Below, piece after piece: positions 45,074-53,829 of a DNA stretch of 64,000 nucleotides. The notes under the pieces were generated by a model. That model was given only the letters and a program-made list of their open reading frames with translations, made no database searches and was not told the origin of the DNA. Made by a program: the position numbers and the translations under genes. The stretch is from Fistularia commersonii (lineage: Eukaryota; Chordata; Actinopteri; Syngnathiformes; Fistulariidae). The stretch spans positions 7,598,874-7,662,873 of the forward strand of contig JBBMNZ010000001.1 of assembly GCA_037954325.1 (NCBI GenBank), read 5' to 3'. Position 1 is the first letter of the stretch; every line of letters starts with the position of its first letter.

Positions 45074-45508
45074 TCATCGTTTTTGTGGCTCCCTCCACGG
45101 GATTGGACTTTGTCTAGGTGTGTTCAGATTTCATTCAGGGAAAAACGTCATAATGGTCAGGAACTGATCAAGCAAGAATGGTTTATTCAAAGTCAGGAAA
45201 TACACTCACGAGATATCCCTGACCAGAGATATTCTGGGCTACAATGAATGTCAACCCAAGAGGATGGTTCACCCTCTCTGGACACCCACTGAGACGCGTA
45301 CAGCGGATGTGCAGGTGAGGAGGTTCTGGCCCCGAGCCGAGGAGGCGCGGCCATTTTATACCATTGCCTCAACGGTCGGGTTTATATTCTTACAAGGACT
45401 TGTTTTACACACTCTTGGAATTTTGCAGTTGGGGTGCAAAAACACAGGGTCAGTGGAAGAGAACGGAGTTGGGCATCCCTTTGTCGTCAAGTGATGCGAA
45501 TTTTAACA
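45074..45508. repeat. LTR-like repeat within hAT copy B
   Basis: From TCATCGTTTTTGTGGCTCC to GAATTTTAACA, homologous to 2385-2871. Because both hAT copies contain it, it entered the hAT lineage before they separated. Confidence 0.55.
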
Positions 45509-45760
45509 CTACACAAGTTATCTATCTGCGATGCACCCCTCTTTGTACTGCATTTCTGCATGATAAAATGTTTTTTTTTTTATAGCCATAAACTAATTAT
45601 TGGGGGGGGATTGATTCGGAGCACCACTAAAGGCTTAGGTGTAAAATGCACAGCCTGCCACTGCATTCTACCCATTGTTGCATTTCTTCTCTGGTTCCAT
45701 GTAATTTCAGAATCAGAGTGACTTATTTAGTATGTTGATTCTTATGATACTAAGATCATT

Positions 45761-46142
45761 TGTCAGGGTCTCACACACCTGGGTCAAATTGGTAATCTGT
45801 GCCAGCTGCTGCTAATTACCCGGCCCCATAAAGAGCAGCGGCACGCTCTGCTCAGCGCCGGGGAATTTGCGAGGGATCGAGAAGGCTCGAAGGAAGGATC
45901 GACTGGAGGTCCCAGGGCTGAAGGATTGTGGGGCCCTTTCCTGTAACTCTGCCTGGGACCCTTCCTGAGATCCTTCCTGAGATCCTGCCCTGAATTTTGT
46001 GGCAACCCTGCCTGGGGCCCTTCCTGCGACCCTGCCTGGGGCCCTGCCTGCCTGAGACACCCTAAATAAAAGAGCTCCAACCCTGATTTAAGCCTTGGTG
46101 GTGTGGTTCCCATTCCGAGTCCGCCCCCAGCGGCCCGTGACA
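45761..46142 (+). mobile_element. solo LTR with perfect 5-bp target duplication
   Basis: 382 bp from TGTCAGGGTCTCACACACC to GGCCCGTGACA, with TGTCA/TGACA terminal complementarity and TG...CA ends, flanked by TCATT at 45756-45760 and 46143-46147. It contains CCCCATAAAGAGCAGCG and CTAAATAAAAGAGCTCC. A G/C-rich set of CCTGCCTGGGGCCC-like words in the middle gives long but meaningless open frames. Probably Gypsy or ERV-like. Confidence 0.9.
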
Positions 46143-46289
46143 TCATTAGGGACCTCCATATGAGGGTGTTGGTGGGAGCTTGTACAGAATGATTGAAATT
46201 AGGAGAACACAATCTCAATAAACAGGGGTGAAAATAAGCATATGTAGCTTTTTCTTTTTCGTTATTTCAGTTTTTGGGCTGCTTTGCAT

Positions 46290-47095
46290 ATCTATTCTCC
46301 TTAGTCTCCACTCTCAAACCAGACTGCCCCGCCCTTTTCTTCGACTCCGATTAAATGTGTTGAGAGCCCATAGGAGAACTAGGGTCACCACAGCACAGTT
46401 CTCCTCTTACACAGAGGAGATCATCAGGAAATGTCACCAAACTACTCAGGAAGCTGAGGTCATTTGAGGTTAGCAGCACAATCCGAACCACGTTCTATAC
46501 ACCATCAGTGAGAACATAATGAACATAATGAGAACATAATTCTCCTTCACCTGCTGGTTCCATCCATCACCCAGCATGACAGGAATTACCTAGAGTGCAC
46601 CAACTTGGTCTGCTTCAAAATTATTAGCAAACCCCTCAGATCTCTATCCCACTCCCATCACAGTCAAATTTTATAAACAGCCAAAAAGATCCTCCAAGAA
46701 ATGACCCACATCTTACATCTGGCCTTCGAGTGGCTCCCTTAAGGTTGCAGACTCAACGGCCTTGCCTGCATAACCCAGAGGAGAAAAGCAACCTTTGTCG
46801 CCAGAGCTGTTCAACCCCTAAATTCCCATCAACCCAGCAAAACCCCCGCACCAGTCCCACACCCCATCGAGTGAAATGCTACTCATGATATATTTATTAT
46901 ATAAACGCAGACCGTAGTTTAATTCACAGTCCCTTACCAATGGTACAATTTTCACAATAGTTATCTATTTTACTTATAATTATATTCACCCATATAATTA
47001 TTCACGTTCATAATTTGATGCTGCTACCGCCGCTTGGGAACAAATTATATATTTTTTCTGATGGTGATTCTGATTCTGATTCTGACATATCCCCA
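46290..47095 (+). mobile_element. LINE 3' end with (ATTCTG)n tail
   Basis: Pieces read LLRKLRSFEVSSTIRTTFYT (about 46429-46505), then stops, then KILQEMTHILHLAFEWLP, TQRRKATFVARAVQPLNSHQ (about 46680-46830) and a 3' UTR ending in GATTCTGATTCTGATTCTG (47067-47085). This is the C-terminal region of a Jockey/CR1-group LINE protein and its 3' tail. The first 335 bases are duplicated at 36950-37271. Confidence 0.7.
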
Positions 47096-47740
47096 TGTTC
47101 CAAAATAAATAACCTCAGTTGGATGGACCCCAGATGTTTCAACATAGGTTAGCAGATATAGACTGACACATGCTACATCGTAAATCATAGTAGAGAATCA
47201 TAAAATAAAATTAGACGAATATTATATGGACCAAAGGGGGTATAGTCGAGGTACAAAAACTCCCCTCTTCAATCAAACCAGGGGGCCCAGTGTCATGGAT
47301 GAAAACAAACAAAAAAAAAACTCAATATGGATGAGGATCAGAATAGGGCTGTGTCCACTGGTGCATGGTCCACCCCTGGTCCCACGGCTGCTCCGACAAA
47401 CTTTCCTTTGTACGTGACAGTGCAGCTGAGGCAAATCAATGAGCAGAATAAAAGGACTTGGTGTGTATGCGTGTGGGTTTGTGTGTACACCAGCCTTGAA
47501 GCATTTCATTGAATCCTGATGGCACAAAGGCACTTCCAAACTTCCTACCTTGGTGTTTTCAATACAGCCCTGCTTCTCCATTAAGTGAAAACAATCAATC
47601 ATGGTTAGAAACTTCATAATTATTTGTTGTCTGTGGTGAGGGCATTCTGCTTCTTCTTTTTTAATTCAATTAGAAATTGTATTCATTTTTTTTCTCACTT
47701 CTGTAGGTCTTAGGACATCTGGGTAGTCCCTTGAACAGAT
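47096..47740. other. unassigned sequence
   Basis: No gene or repeat recognised. Confidence 0.4.
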
Positions 47741-47741
47741 G

Positions 47742-47786
<45 letters not shown>
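47742..47786. repeat. (GT)n microsatellite
   Basis: About 22 GT units. Confidence 0.95.
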
Positions 47787-47788
<2 letters not shown>

Positions 47789-47894
47789 GGTGGGGGGGTC
47801 ATGATTTTTTTGAGTTTTTCAGTTGGTCATCTCATCCCATCAGGCCCACCCACCTTGTCAGTTTATTCACCTCACCTGGTCTGCAGCTCATCTG

Positions 47895-49657
47895 GGGCAA
47901 TCAAGAATCAAGATGTTTAATTGTCATTGTGCAAGCACAGTGAAATTTTGCAATGAGAGCTTCCAGGTTAGACCATGTACAGGTTTTTTTTATAAAAATA
48001 AAACTAAATAGACAAGTTATTTACATAGTGTGCAGTTATTTACATGGCTTCTGTGGAGGAAGGGTGGAGTGGTTGTTTAGTATGAGTCCGCGACTGGACA
48101 GGTTGGGGTCCAGGTGTGAGTGTCCTTCCGGGGGTATGGGAATGGGGGGGTGGGATTGCTTTTACAGCTCTTGGATAGAAGCTTCTTTTTCAGCCGAGAT
48201 GTGTGGATATTGATTGTCCTGTACTCCTGTACTATATCGTAGATAGAGCCCAGATCAAATCTGGAGGAGGGCAGCCCACTGTGCCCTGCGCTGTTCTCAC
48301 CACCTGGGCCAGCTCCTTTCTGTCTTGTGCACTGAGACAGAGGAGCACTGAGACAGGGGATGCTTTCTATTGTTGTTCTGTAGAAGTAGATGAGCAGCTT
48401 AGAGGAGAGTCCAGCTTGCTTCAGCTTCCTGAGGAAGAAGATTTGTTACTGGGCTTTCTTTACCAGGTGTGAAGTGTTAGGGGCCAAGGTCAGGTCGGAT
48501 GAGATGTGGATGCTCAGGTACTTGAAGCTGTCAACGTGCTTCACTGTGTCCCCATTCATGTGGAAAGGGATGTGTGCCGTTCTCCTGGAACTCTAGTAAT
48601 CCACAACATTCTCCCTGATCTTGCTTGTGTTTAGGATAAGTTGACTGTTCGAGCACCACTGATTTAGGTGGTGGATCTCTTCACTGTAGTGGGTCTCATC
48701 TTTGTCTGATATGAGACCCACTATGGTGGTGTCATCTGCAAACTTGATGATGGTGTTGTTTGTGGGGTGGTTGGCAAGACAGTAATGAGTGAAGAGGGTG
48801 AAGAGAACCGGGCTGAGAACGCAGCCCTGCGGTATGCCAGTGTTCAGGATCCAAGAGGAAGATGTGTTCCCCATCCTCACCACCTGAGGCCGGTTGATGA
48901 GGAAGCCGTAGATCCACATACAAAAGGAGGCCAGCACACCTAGGTTGTAGAGCTTCAGGGCCAACTTGTCTGGGAGGACGGTGTTGAGGGTCAAGCTGAA
49001 GTCCACGAACAGCACCCTGATGTAGGTATTGGGGCACTGTTGGTTGGACAGGGCCGTGTGAAGTGCTAGAAGGACAGCATCTTTTGTGGAGCGGTTCTCC
49101 CTGTAGGCAAACTGTGGGCTGTCCAGCCCAGAAAAGATAACGTCCTTGATATGTCTGAGGAGGATCCTCTTGAAGCACTTCATGATTATTGGTGTTAGGG
49201 TGACAGGCCATTAATCGTTGAGGCATGTGATGGTTGATCTTTTCGGCACAAGCACAATCATTGAGGACTTGAGGTAGAAAGGATCCGTGGATATTTGCAG
49301 GTATAGATTCAAGATATCCGGAGAGACCCCTGCCAGTTGTTCAGCGCTTGACTTCATGGTCGGGCCTGACACCCCATATGGTCCTGCGGCCCTTTTGATG
49401 TCGATCTTCCTCAGGGTAGAACTCACCTGATGCAGCTTCAGGGCAAGCGGCTGGTGCTGCACCTCTGGCTGAGGGAGATACCGAGCCTATCTGCAGCTTG
49501 ACGAGTCGACGCAGGCAAAGAAACTGTTCAGGATGTCAGGCAGGTGAGGTAAGGGCTAATCTGCTGAGCACTGCCTTTATAGTCAGTGATGGCCCTGATG
49601 TGTCTTCACTTGTGGAGTGGGTCGTTGTTGATGAAGCGGTCCTCAATGTATTGTTTG
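47895..49657 (-). mobile_element. L2/CR1-group LINE, RT and C-terminus (interrupted by hAT)
   Basis: The 3' tail on the minus strand lies at 47895-47925 (CTTGATTCTTGATTG type). Coding sequence follows: C-terminus (48000-48590), then an open frame 48593-49183 containing LDSPQFAYRENRSTKDAVLL, LFVDFSLTLNTVLPDKLAL, TGIPQGCVLSPVLFTLFTH and IIKFADDTTIVGLI with the intact FADD catalytic box. Further up come VSSTLRKIDIKRAAGPYGVS and, to 49657, the linker. FVDFSLTLNT replaces the usual FVDFSSAFNT, keeping the Asp. The LINE resumes at 50329 after a hAT insertion. The 196-codon RT frame is among the better preserved in the window. Confidence 0.85.
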
Positions 49658-50328
49658 CAATGTTGCGTCTTAGCTGCGCAACTGCGCAGATGCGTACAGC
49701 TCTCACGTTCTAAGCCCACAGGAAAACCTATCCAGTGCAGTGAGCGCACTGCAAATTAATTAGATATATAAATTTTTTTCTGTATCATTTTATAGTGTAA
49801 CTCAGTGAGTGACAGGTATCCAGCCAATCATAAGATACGATGCAATTTCGCTATGCAGCCAATCATGGCATTGACAGCATTTGCGCACATGCTCTGTCCA
49901 TACACGCTATGTAACAATAATAACAGTCTGAAGGGGTTAAGTGATGCCAATGCTAACCCCATATCATGGCGAAACGAGCAGTGAATGTGATACGTCCACT
50001 CACCAAACCAAAGTAAAAAAAGAAATGTAGTTCTTTTAAGTTGGAATGGTTGTCGGAGTACGTGCAAATAGAAGAACAAGCGGTGAAACTGGGTGAGATT
50101 TCTGCTTTTTCGAGTGAGAAAGGTGTGCTCTGCAAAACATTCAGCGAAGCTGAAGTAGTAAGCGAGTTGTCTGATGGAAAAATATGGAATAAATGGAAGC
50201 TATGATCTCAGGTGAGATACTGATATGTGGCCATAGTGAGCACATCTAATGTTGCTCACAGTAGTCCTTAGTGTGCTCAGCAAGGTTGTCTGTATGCCCA
50301 GACATCTGAAAAATTAGAGAGAACATTG
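49658..50328 (+). mobile_element. non-autonomous hAT element with remnant first exon
   Basis: The left end CAATGTTGCGTCTTAGCTGC and the right end TCTGAAAAATTAGAGAGAAC plus ATTG are imperfect inverted repeats (CAATGTTnnnTCTnA). The flanks ATTGTTTG (49650-49657) and GTTGTCTG (50329-50336) match at 6 of 8 positions, and the interrupted LINE resumes at the right. Two AGCCAATCA boxes lie at 49832 and 49857. At 49966 an ATG starts MAKRAVNVIRPLTKPK, TAA, then KKKCSSFKLEWLSEYVQIEE and GKIWNKWKL, followed by CAGGTGAGAT, a plausible 5' splice site at about 50208. The catalytic part is absent. Confidence 0.7.
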
Positions 50329-50690
50329 GTTGTCTGCGCCTGTTTTTAGCCTGCTGTATGCCCTTTCTCAGGTCCGGGCCCTGCTAAAGGCCAATCTGTT
50401 GCATGCCCTATAGGCAGCATCCCAGGCTTTGAGCAGGGGCCTCGCTGTGCTGTCCATCCACGTCTTTTGGTTGGGAAAGACCGTATTTGTCTTTGTTGGT
50501 AGGACAGTGTCGATGCAGAAATGAACAAAGGACGGCTTAAAATGTGATATTCCTCAGTTGCAAAATGCTGTGAAATGTTTGGTAGAAAAGTCTTATGATG
50601 TAAAATGTGAGTCTTTGTTAAGTTTATCATCTGCTGGAGAAAAAGAAATGCATGACGTTTGGTTTAAAGAAATTTGGTTCGATCGGCAGC
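50329..50690 (-). mobile_element. L2/CR1-group LINE, 5' remainder after hAT
   Basis: The minus strand reads pieces equivalent to HCPTNK, FPNQKTWMDS and LRKGIQQAKNRRRQ, the linker before RT, which joins the sequence ending at 49657. The bases 50448-50690 are a near copy of 51640-51883. The piece ends abruptly at CGATCGGC, where a different L2 element begins. Confidence 0.75.
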
Positions 50691-51640
50691 CCAGGGCTCT
50701 GAGTGATGGGGTGGACGGTCGCCGAGAGGTGGCAGATCGGAGGGAACGGGTAGGGACATGTGGCTTGACCATATCCTGAAGATATGACGAGGCTGTCCCA
50801 TTCACTGCCCGGTAGGCGAGCCCCAGGGTCTTGAACTTGATGCGGGCGGCTTCTGGGAGCCAGTGAAGGGACATAAGAAGGGGAGTTTTGTGGGAGAATT
50901 TGGGACGGTTGAACACCAGGCGGGCTGCTGCTTTCTGGATAAGATCCAGAGGCCTGATGGTCACCGCTGGGGCATCGGCAAGGAGGGAGTTGCAGAAGTC
51001 CAGATGAGAGATGACTAGAGCCTGGATGAGTATCTGCGCCGTATCCACCGTGAGGAATCTGCGAATCTTCCTGATGTCGTGAAGGAGGAATCTGCAGGAA
51101 CGTGTGACTGCTGCAACGTTCACTGAGAACGACAGTTGGTTGTCTGGGACCACACCCAGGTTTCTCGCAGATGTGGTTGTCCTTACCACAGTGTTGTAGA
51201 TAGTGATGGCCAGGTCTCTATGCAGACAACCTTTCCCCGGGACAAAGAGCAGCTCAGTCTTGTCTAGGTTGAGCTTCAGGAAGTTAGTTGCCATCCAATC
51301 TGAGATGTTAGACAGGCAAGCTGTGATTCGGGTTTCCACCTGTGTGTCTGACGGAGGGAGGGACAGGATCAGCTGTGTGTCGTCGGCATAGAAGTGTTAA
51401 AAGAAGCCATGTGAATGAATGACAGAACCAACCGATGTCGTGTACAGGGAGAAGAGGAGAGGGCCTAAAACTAAACCTTGTGGAACACCTGTAGACAGTC
51501 TGCATGGTTCAGACACAGCCCCCCCGATGTCACCTGGTAGGAGCAACCTGTCAGGTAGGATGCCAACAGGGAGAGTACAGAGCCTGTGACACCTAGACCC
51601 TTGAGGGTGAAGAAAAGGATCTGGTGGTTGACTCACTGTG
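50691..51640 (-). mobile_element. second L2-type LINE, RT to C-terminus
   Basis: Minus-strand frames read SEPCRLSTGVPQGLVLGPLL and FSLYTTSVGSVIHSHGF (about 51400-51530), then a frame 50593-51339 with NFLKLNLDKTELLFVPGKGC, ARNLGVVPDNQLSFSVN, CRFLLHDIRKIRRFLTVDTA, QALVISHLDFCNSLLADAP and LHWLPEAARIKFKTLGLAYR. This is the RT palm end, thumb and C-terminus of a fish L2 element. The catalytic YADD position falls in a short gap near 51380-51400. The C-terminus is cut at 50691 within the RSLRAL...RALGC segment. Confidence 0.8.
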
Positions 51641-51883
51641 CTGTCCATCCACGGCTTTTGGTTGGGAAAGACCATATTTGTCTTTGTTGGTAGGACAGTG
51701 TTGATGCAAAAATGAACAAAGGACGGCTTAAAACGTAACATTCCTCAGTTACAAAACGCTCTGAAATGTTTGGTAGAAAAGTCTTATGATGTAAAACATG
51801 AGTCTTTGTTAAGTTTATTACCTGTTGGAGAAAAAAGAAATGCATGACTTTTGGTTTAAAGAAGTTTGATTCGATCGGCGGGA
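51640..51883 (-). repeat. second copy of 50448-50690
   Basis: About 244 bases, around 90 percent identical by eye to 50448-50690, same orientation. Encodes INTVLPTKTNMVFPNQKPWM of the first LINE's linker. It lies between the endonuclease and RT parts of the second L2 element. Confidence 0.85.
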
Positions 51884-52280
51884 GGGACAGAAAGATGGGA
51901 GAAAGTGTGGGACGGAAACAGGAGAGGATTTCCATTCTGGGCAGATTAACAGGCCGGTTCCACCGCCACAGTCATTTGCTCTGGGGGTTTGAGTGAATGT
52001 GTACATATCGGACAGGGTAGCTGGTGTGGCTGTGTTTTCTGGTGTAATCCATCTTTCTGTTAGAACTAGAAAGTTAAGTGTGCAAGTGGATATATGGGCC
52101 ACAATTAAATCTGCTGCCCTTTCTTTCACTGCTGACCGGCAGTTCCAGAGAGCCCTGGATACCTCCTGTTTAGTGTAGTTGGATATGGTTTGATATATGA
52201 GGTTGGAAGGGTTGTGGCGTCTCGGTGTGACCCAATGTCTGCGGGCGGCTGCTACACTGGGGATGGGAAGGAAGAACATG
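51884..52280 (-). mobile_element. second L2-type LINE, endonuclease start
   Basis: The minus strand reads ALWNCRSAVKERAADLIVAH, LNFLVLTERWITPENTATPA and DCGGGTGLLICPEWKSSPVS (about 51900-52160). These are the first motifs of the L2 endonuclease: the Asn, the catalytic Glu in TERW, and GGGTGLL. It ends near 51890 where the duplicated linker piece intrudes. Confidence 0.8.
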
Positions 52281-53030
52281 GTCTAAACTAGGGAAGCAGT
52301 TGGTGGGTGGTTGTAACTTGGTTTTGTCAGTTTTACTTGACTGTGTTTTCGCTTGAAGAAGTTTTTGCCTTGAAAAAGTTGACTGCCTGGTTTCGCGTTT
52401 GCCTTCATTCGCGGTGCCCTACGCTACAAAAGCCCAGCTATGAAAGCCCAGCTTTCACGTGCGGCTGCAATTTAAGGAGCACCAATTGTCGGTCAATCGC
52501 CTACAGGCAAGCGACTGGGACACGCCCGGACACATCCGAAATTGATGGGTTAATCAGAAACCAAAACCGATCACAACAAGGACTAGAACCACAACAACAG
52601 CAACAGCAACAACAGCAACAAGCTAGTTTCAAAATGTATACTAAATTGGATTAACTTCTACTCACAATAAGTAACTTCTAGACAAGGTATGCTACAACAA
52701 GTTTCTTGATAGTTATCTAGTTAGGGGAGATACTTACTGGAATGTAGAATGCCTGACTCGTCTCTGTTCATCATGGATGCCCCCAGTCCCCATGGATCTT
52801 GGCCACAAGCCAGGGTACTTGAGGTATTTCTTGATAGGCAGGGCCTGGTGTATCCTGTAAGGTTGCAGACAAAATACGATACTATTGAAAGACCTGTGAC
52901 CAAACTCTGCTTAGTACATGGGGTATAATAATGAATGTGTTATTATATTGTACTTTTGCTACATGTTGGTTCCCTTTTGTTTTCATTTTTGGGGGGAATT
53001 GTTGTGTCTGCCCGCCATCAACAATTAGGG
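52281..53030. other. mostly unassigned; contains (CAA/CAG)n
   Basis: A glutamine-type CAACAGCAACAGCAACAACA run lies at 52590-52622; it need not be coding. 52893-53035 repeats the sequence at 31683-31835 in inverse orientation. Confidence 0.5.
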
Positions 53031-53037
53031 GCCAGGG

Positions 53038-53600
53038 TGTGGGAGCCAAAATGTTTTGTAAGTCACCTTGGATAAAAGCGTCTGCTAAATGACTGTAATG
53101 TACTGTAATATAATGGATGTTTTGTTTTTGAGTGTGATTTATGTATTTATTTTTTGTCCAAAGGGTGGCACATGTTAATTAGCCATATATCAGGTACATA
53201 GGTAGGAACTACATGTTGTTGGTTAGGTTTCCTACCTGGAAGGGAAAAGGGTTTTGATTGCTAAAGCAGGACATTTAAACGCAAAACACGAAAGGAAAGA
53301 GGATTTTTCCAAGGATTTTTCGTAAGAGCATTTTACTTAAAATGCTAAGCAATATAGGCTATGCTAGCTTGTTTCAGTTTGACTTTGCTTGTGGATTCTT
53401 TGGACTCAGGTGTAATAAATGGATCACTCTTAGTTCAATAAAAGGACAGTTGACAGGAGCTGTGCTTTGTATCACAGTGAGTCGATAAAGCAGCATAGCT
53501 AGTAACTTTTAATCAGATCTAGCACGTCAGCCTAGCCACCACCGATTGTCAGTGACACCTCAGTAGTTCTCTGTCAGAACAGAAGTCCTATAATAATACA
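53038..53600 (+). repeat. LTR-like repeat, first copy (with L2-tail insertion)
   Basis: From TGTGGGAGCCAAA to the CTATAATAATACA region. Homologous to 58134-58600: shared words include ATGTTAATTAGC, ATAGGTAGGAACT, CCTAGCCACCACCG and GTCAGTGACACCTCAGTAGT. About 60 bases (53050-53108) are an inserted L2-type 3' tail with GGATAAAAGCGTCTGC. The end has an imperfect hairpin (53562-53589). LTR status is uncertain. Confidence 0.5.
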
Positions 53601-53640
53601 TCTGAACAATTTTCAGGTATGTACCAAGTGCAAGACATAT

Positions 53641-53693
53641 AATGCAGCCTCAGGGCGAATGCAGCCTCAGGGCGGAATGCAGCCTCAGGGCGG
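53641..53693 (+). repeat. 5' tandem monomers of RTE
   Basis: Three copies of a 17-18 base unit AATGCAGCCTCAGGGCGG at the very 5' end. The minus-strand complete copy ending at 7142 shows only one unit. Tandem 5' units act as promoters in some LINEs; that role here is inference. Confidence 0.9.
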
Positions 53694-53829
53694 CACTGGC
53701 CCATGTCTCTCCAAGCCTGCCTTGGGGGGACACGGAGCAGTGTCTCCCTGTGCCGGTCCCAAGCCCGGATAAATACAAAAGGTTGCATCAGGAAGGGCAT
53801 CCGGCGTAAAACTTTTGCCAAAACCAAAT

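Larger units (their letters stand above)
44140..45663 (+). mobile_element. hAT element, copy B, with 8-bp target duplication
   Basis: The left end CAGTGGTGGGCCGTCAGGGC at 44140 and the right end ACAGCCTGCCACTG at 45650-45663 are imperfect inverted repeats. The flanking 8-mers CATTCTGC (44132-44139) and CATTCTAC (45664-45671) differ by one base. Inside are a (GT)n run (44382-44424), a TTF-finger exon (44693-44960), and an intron-like region with an LTR-like repeat (45074-45508). The transposase catalytic region is missing, so this copy could only move with outside help. It is the template for reading copy A at 34.4-37.9 kb. Confidence 0.9.
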
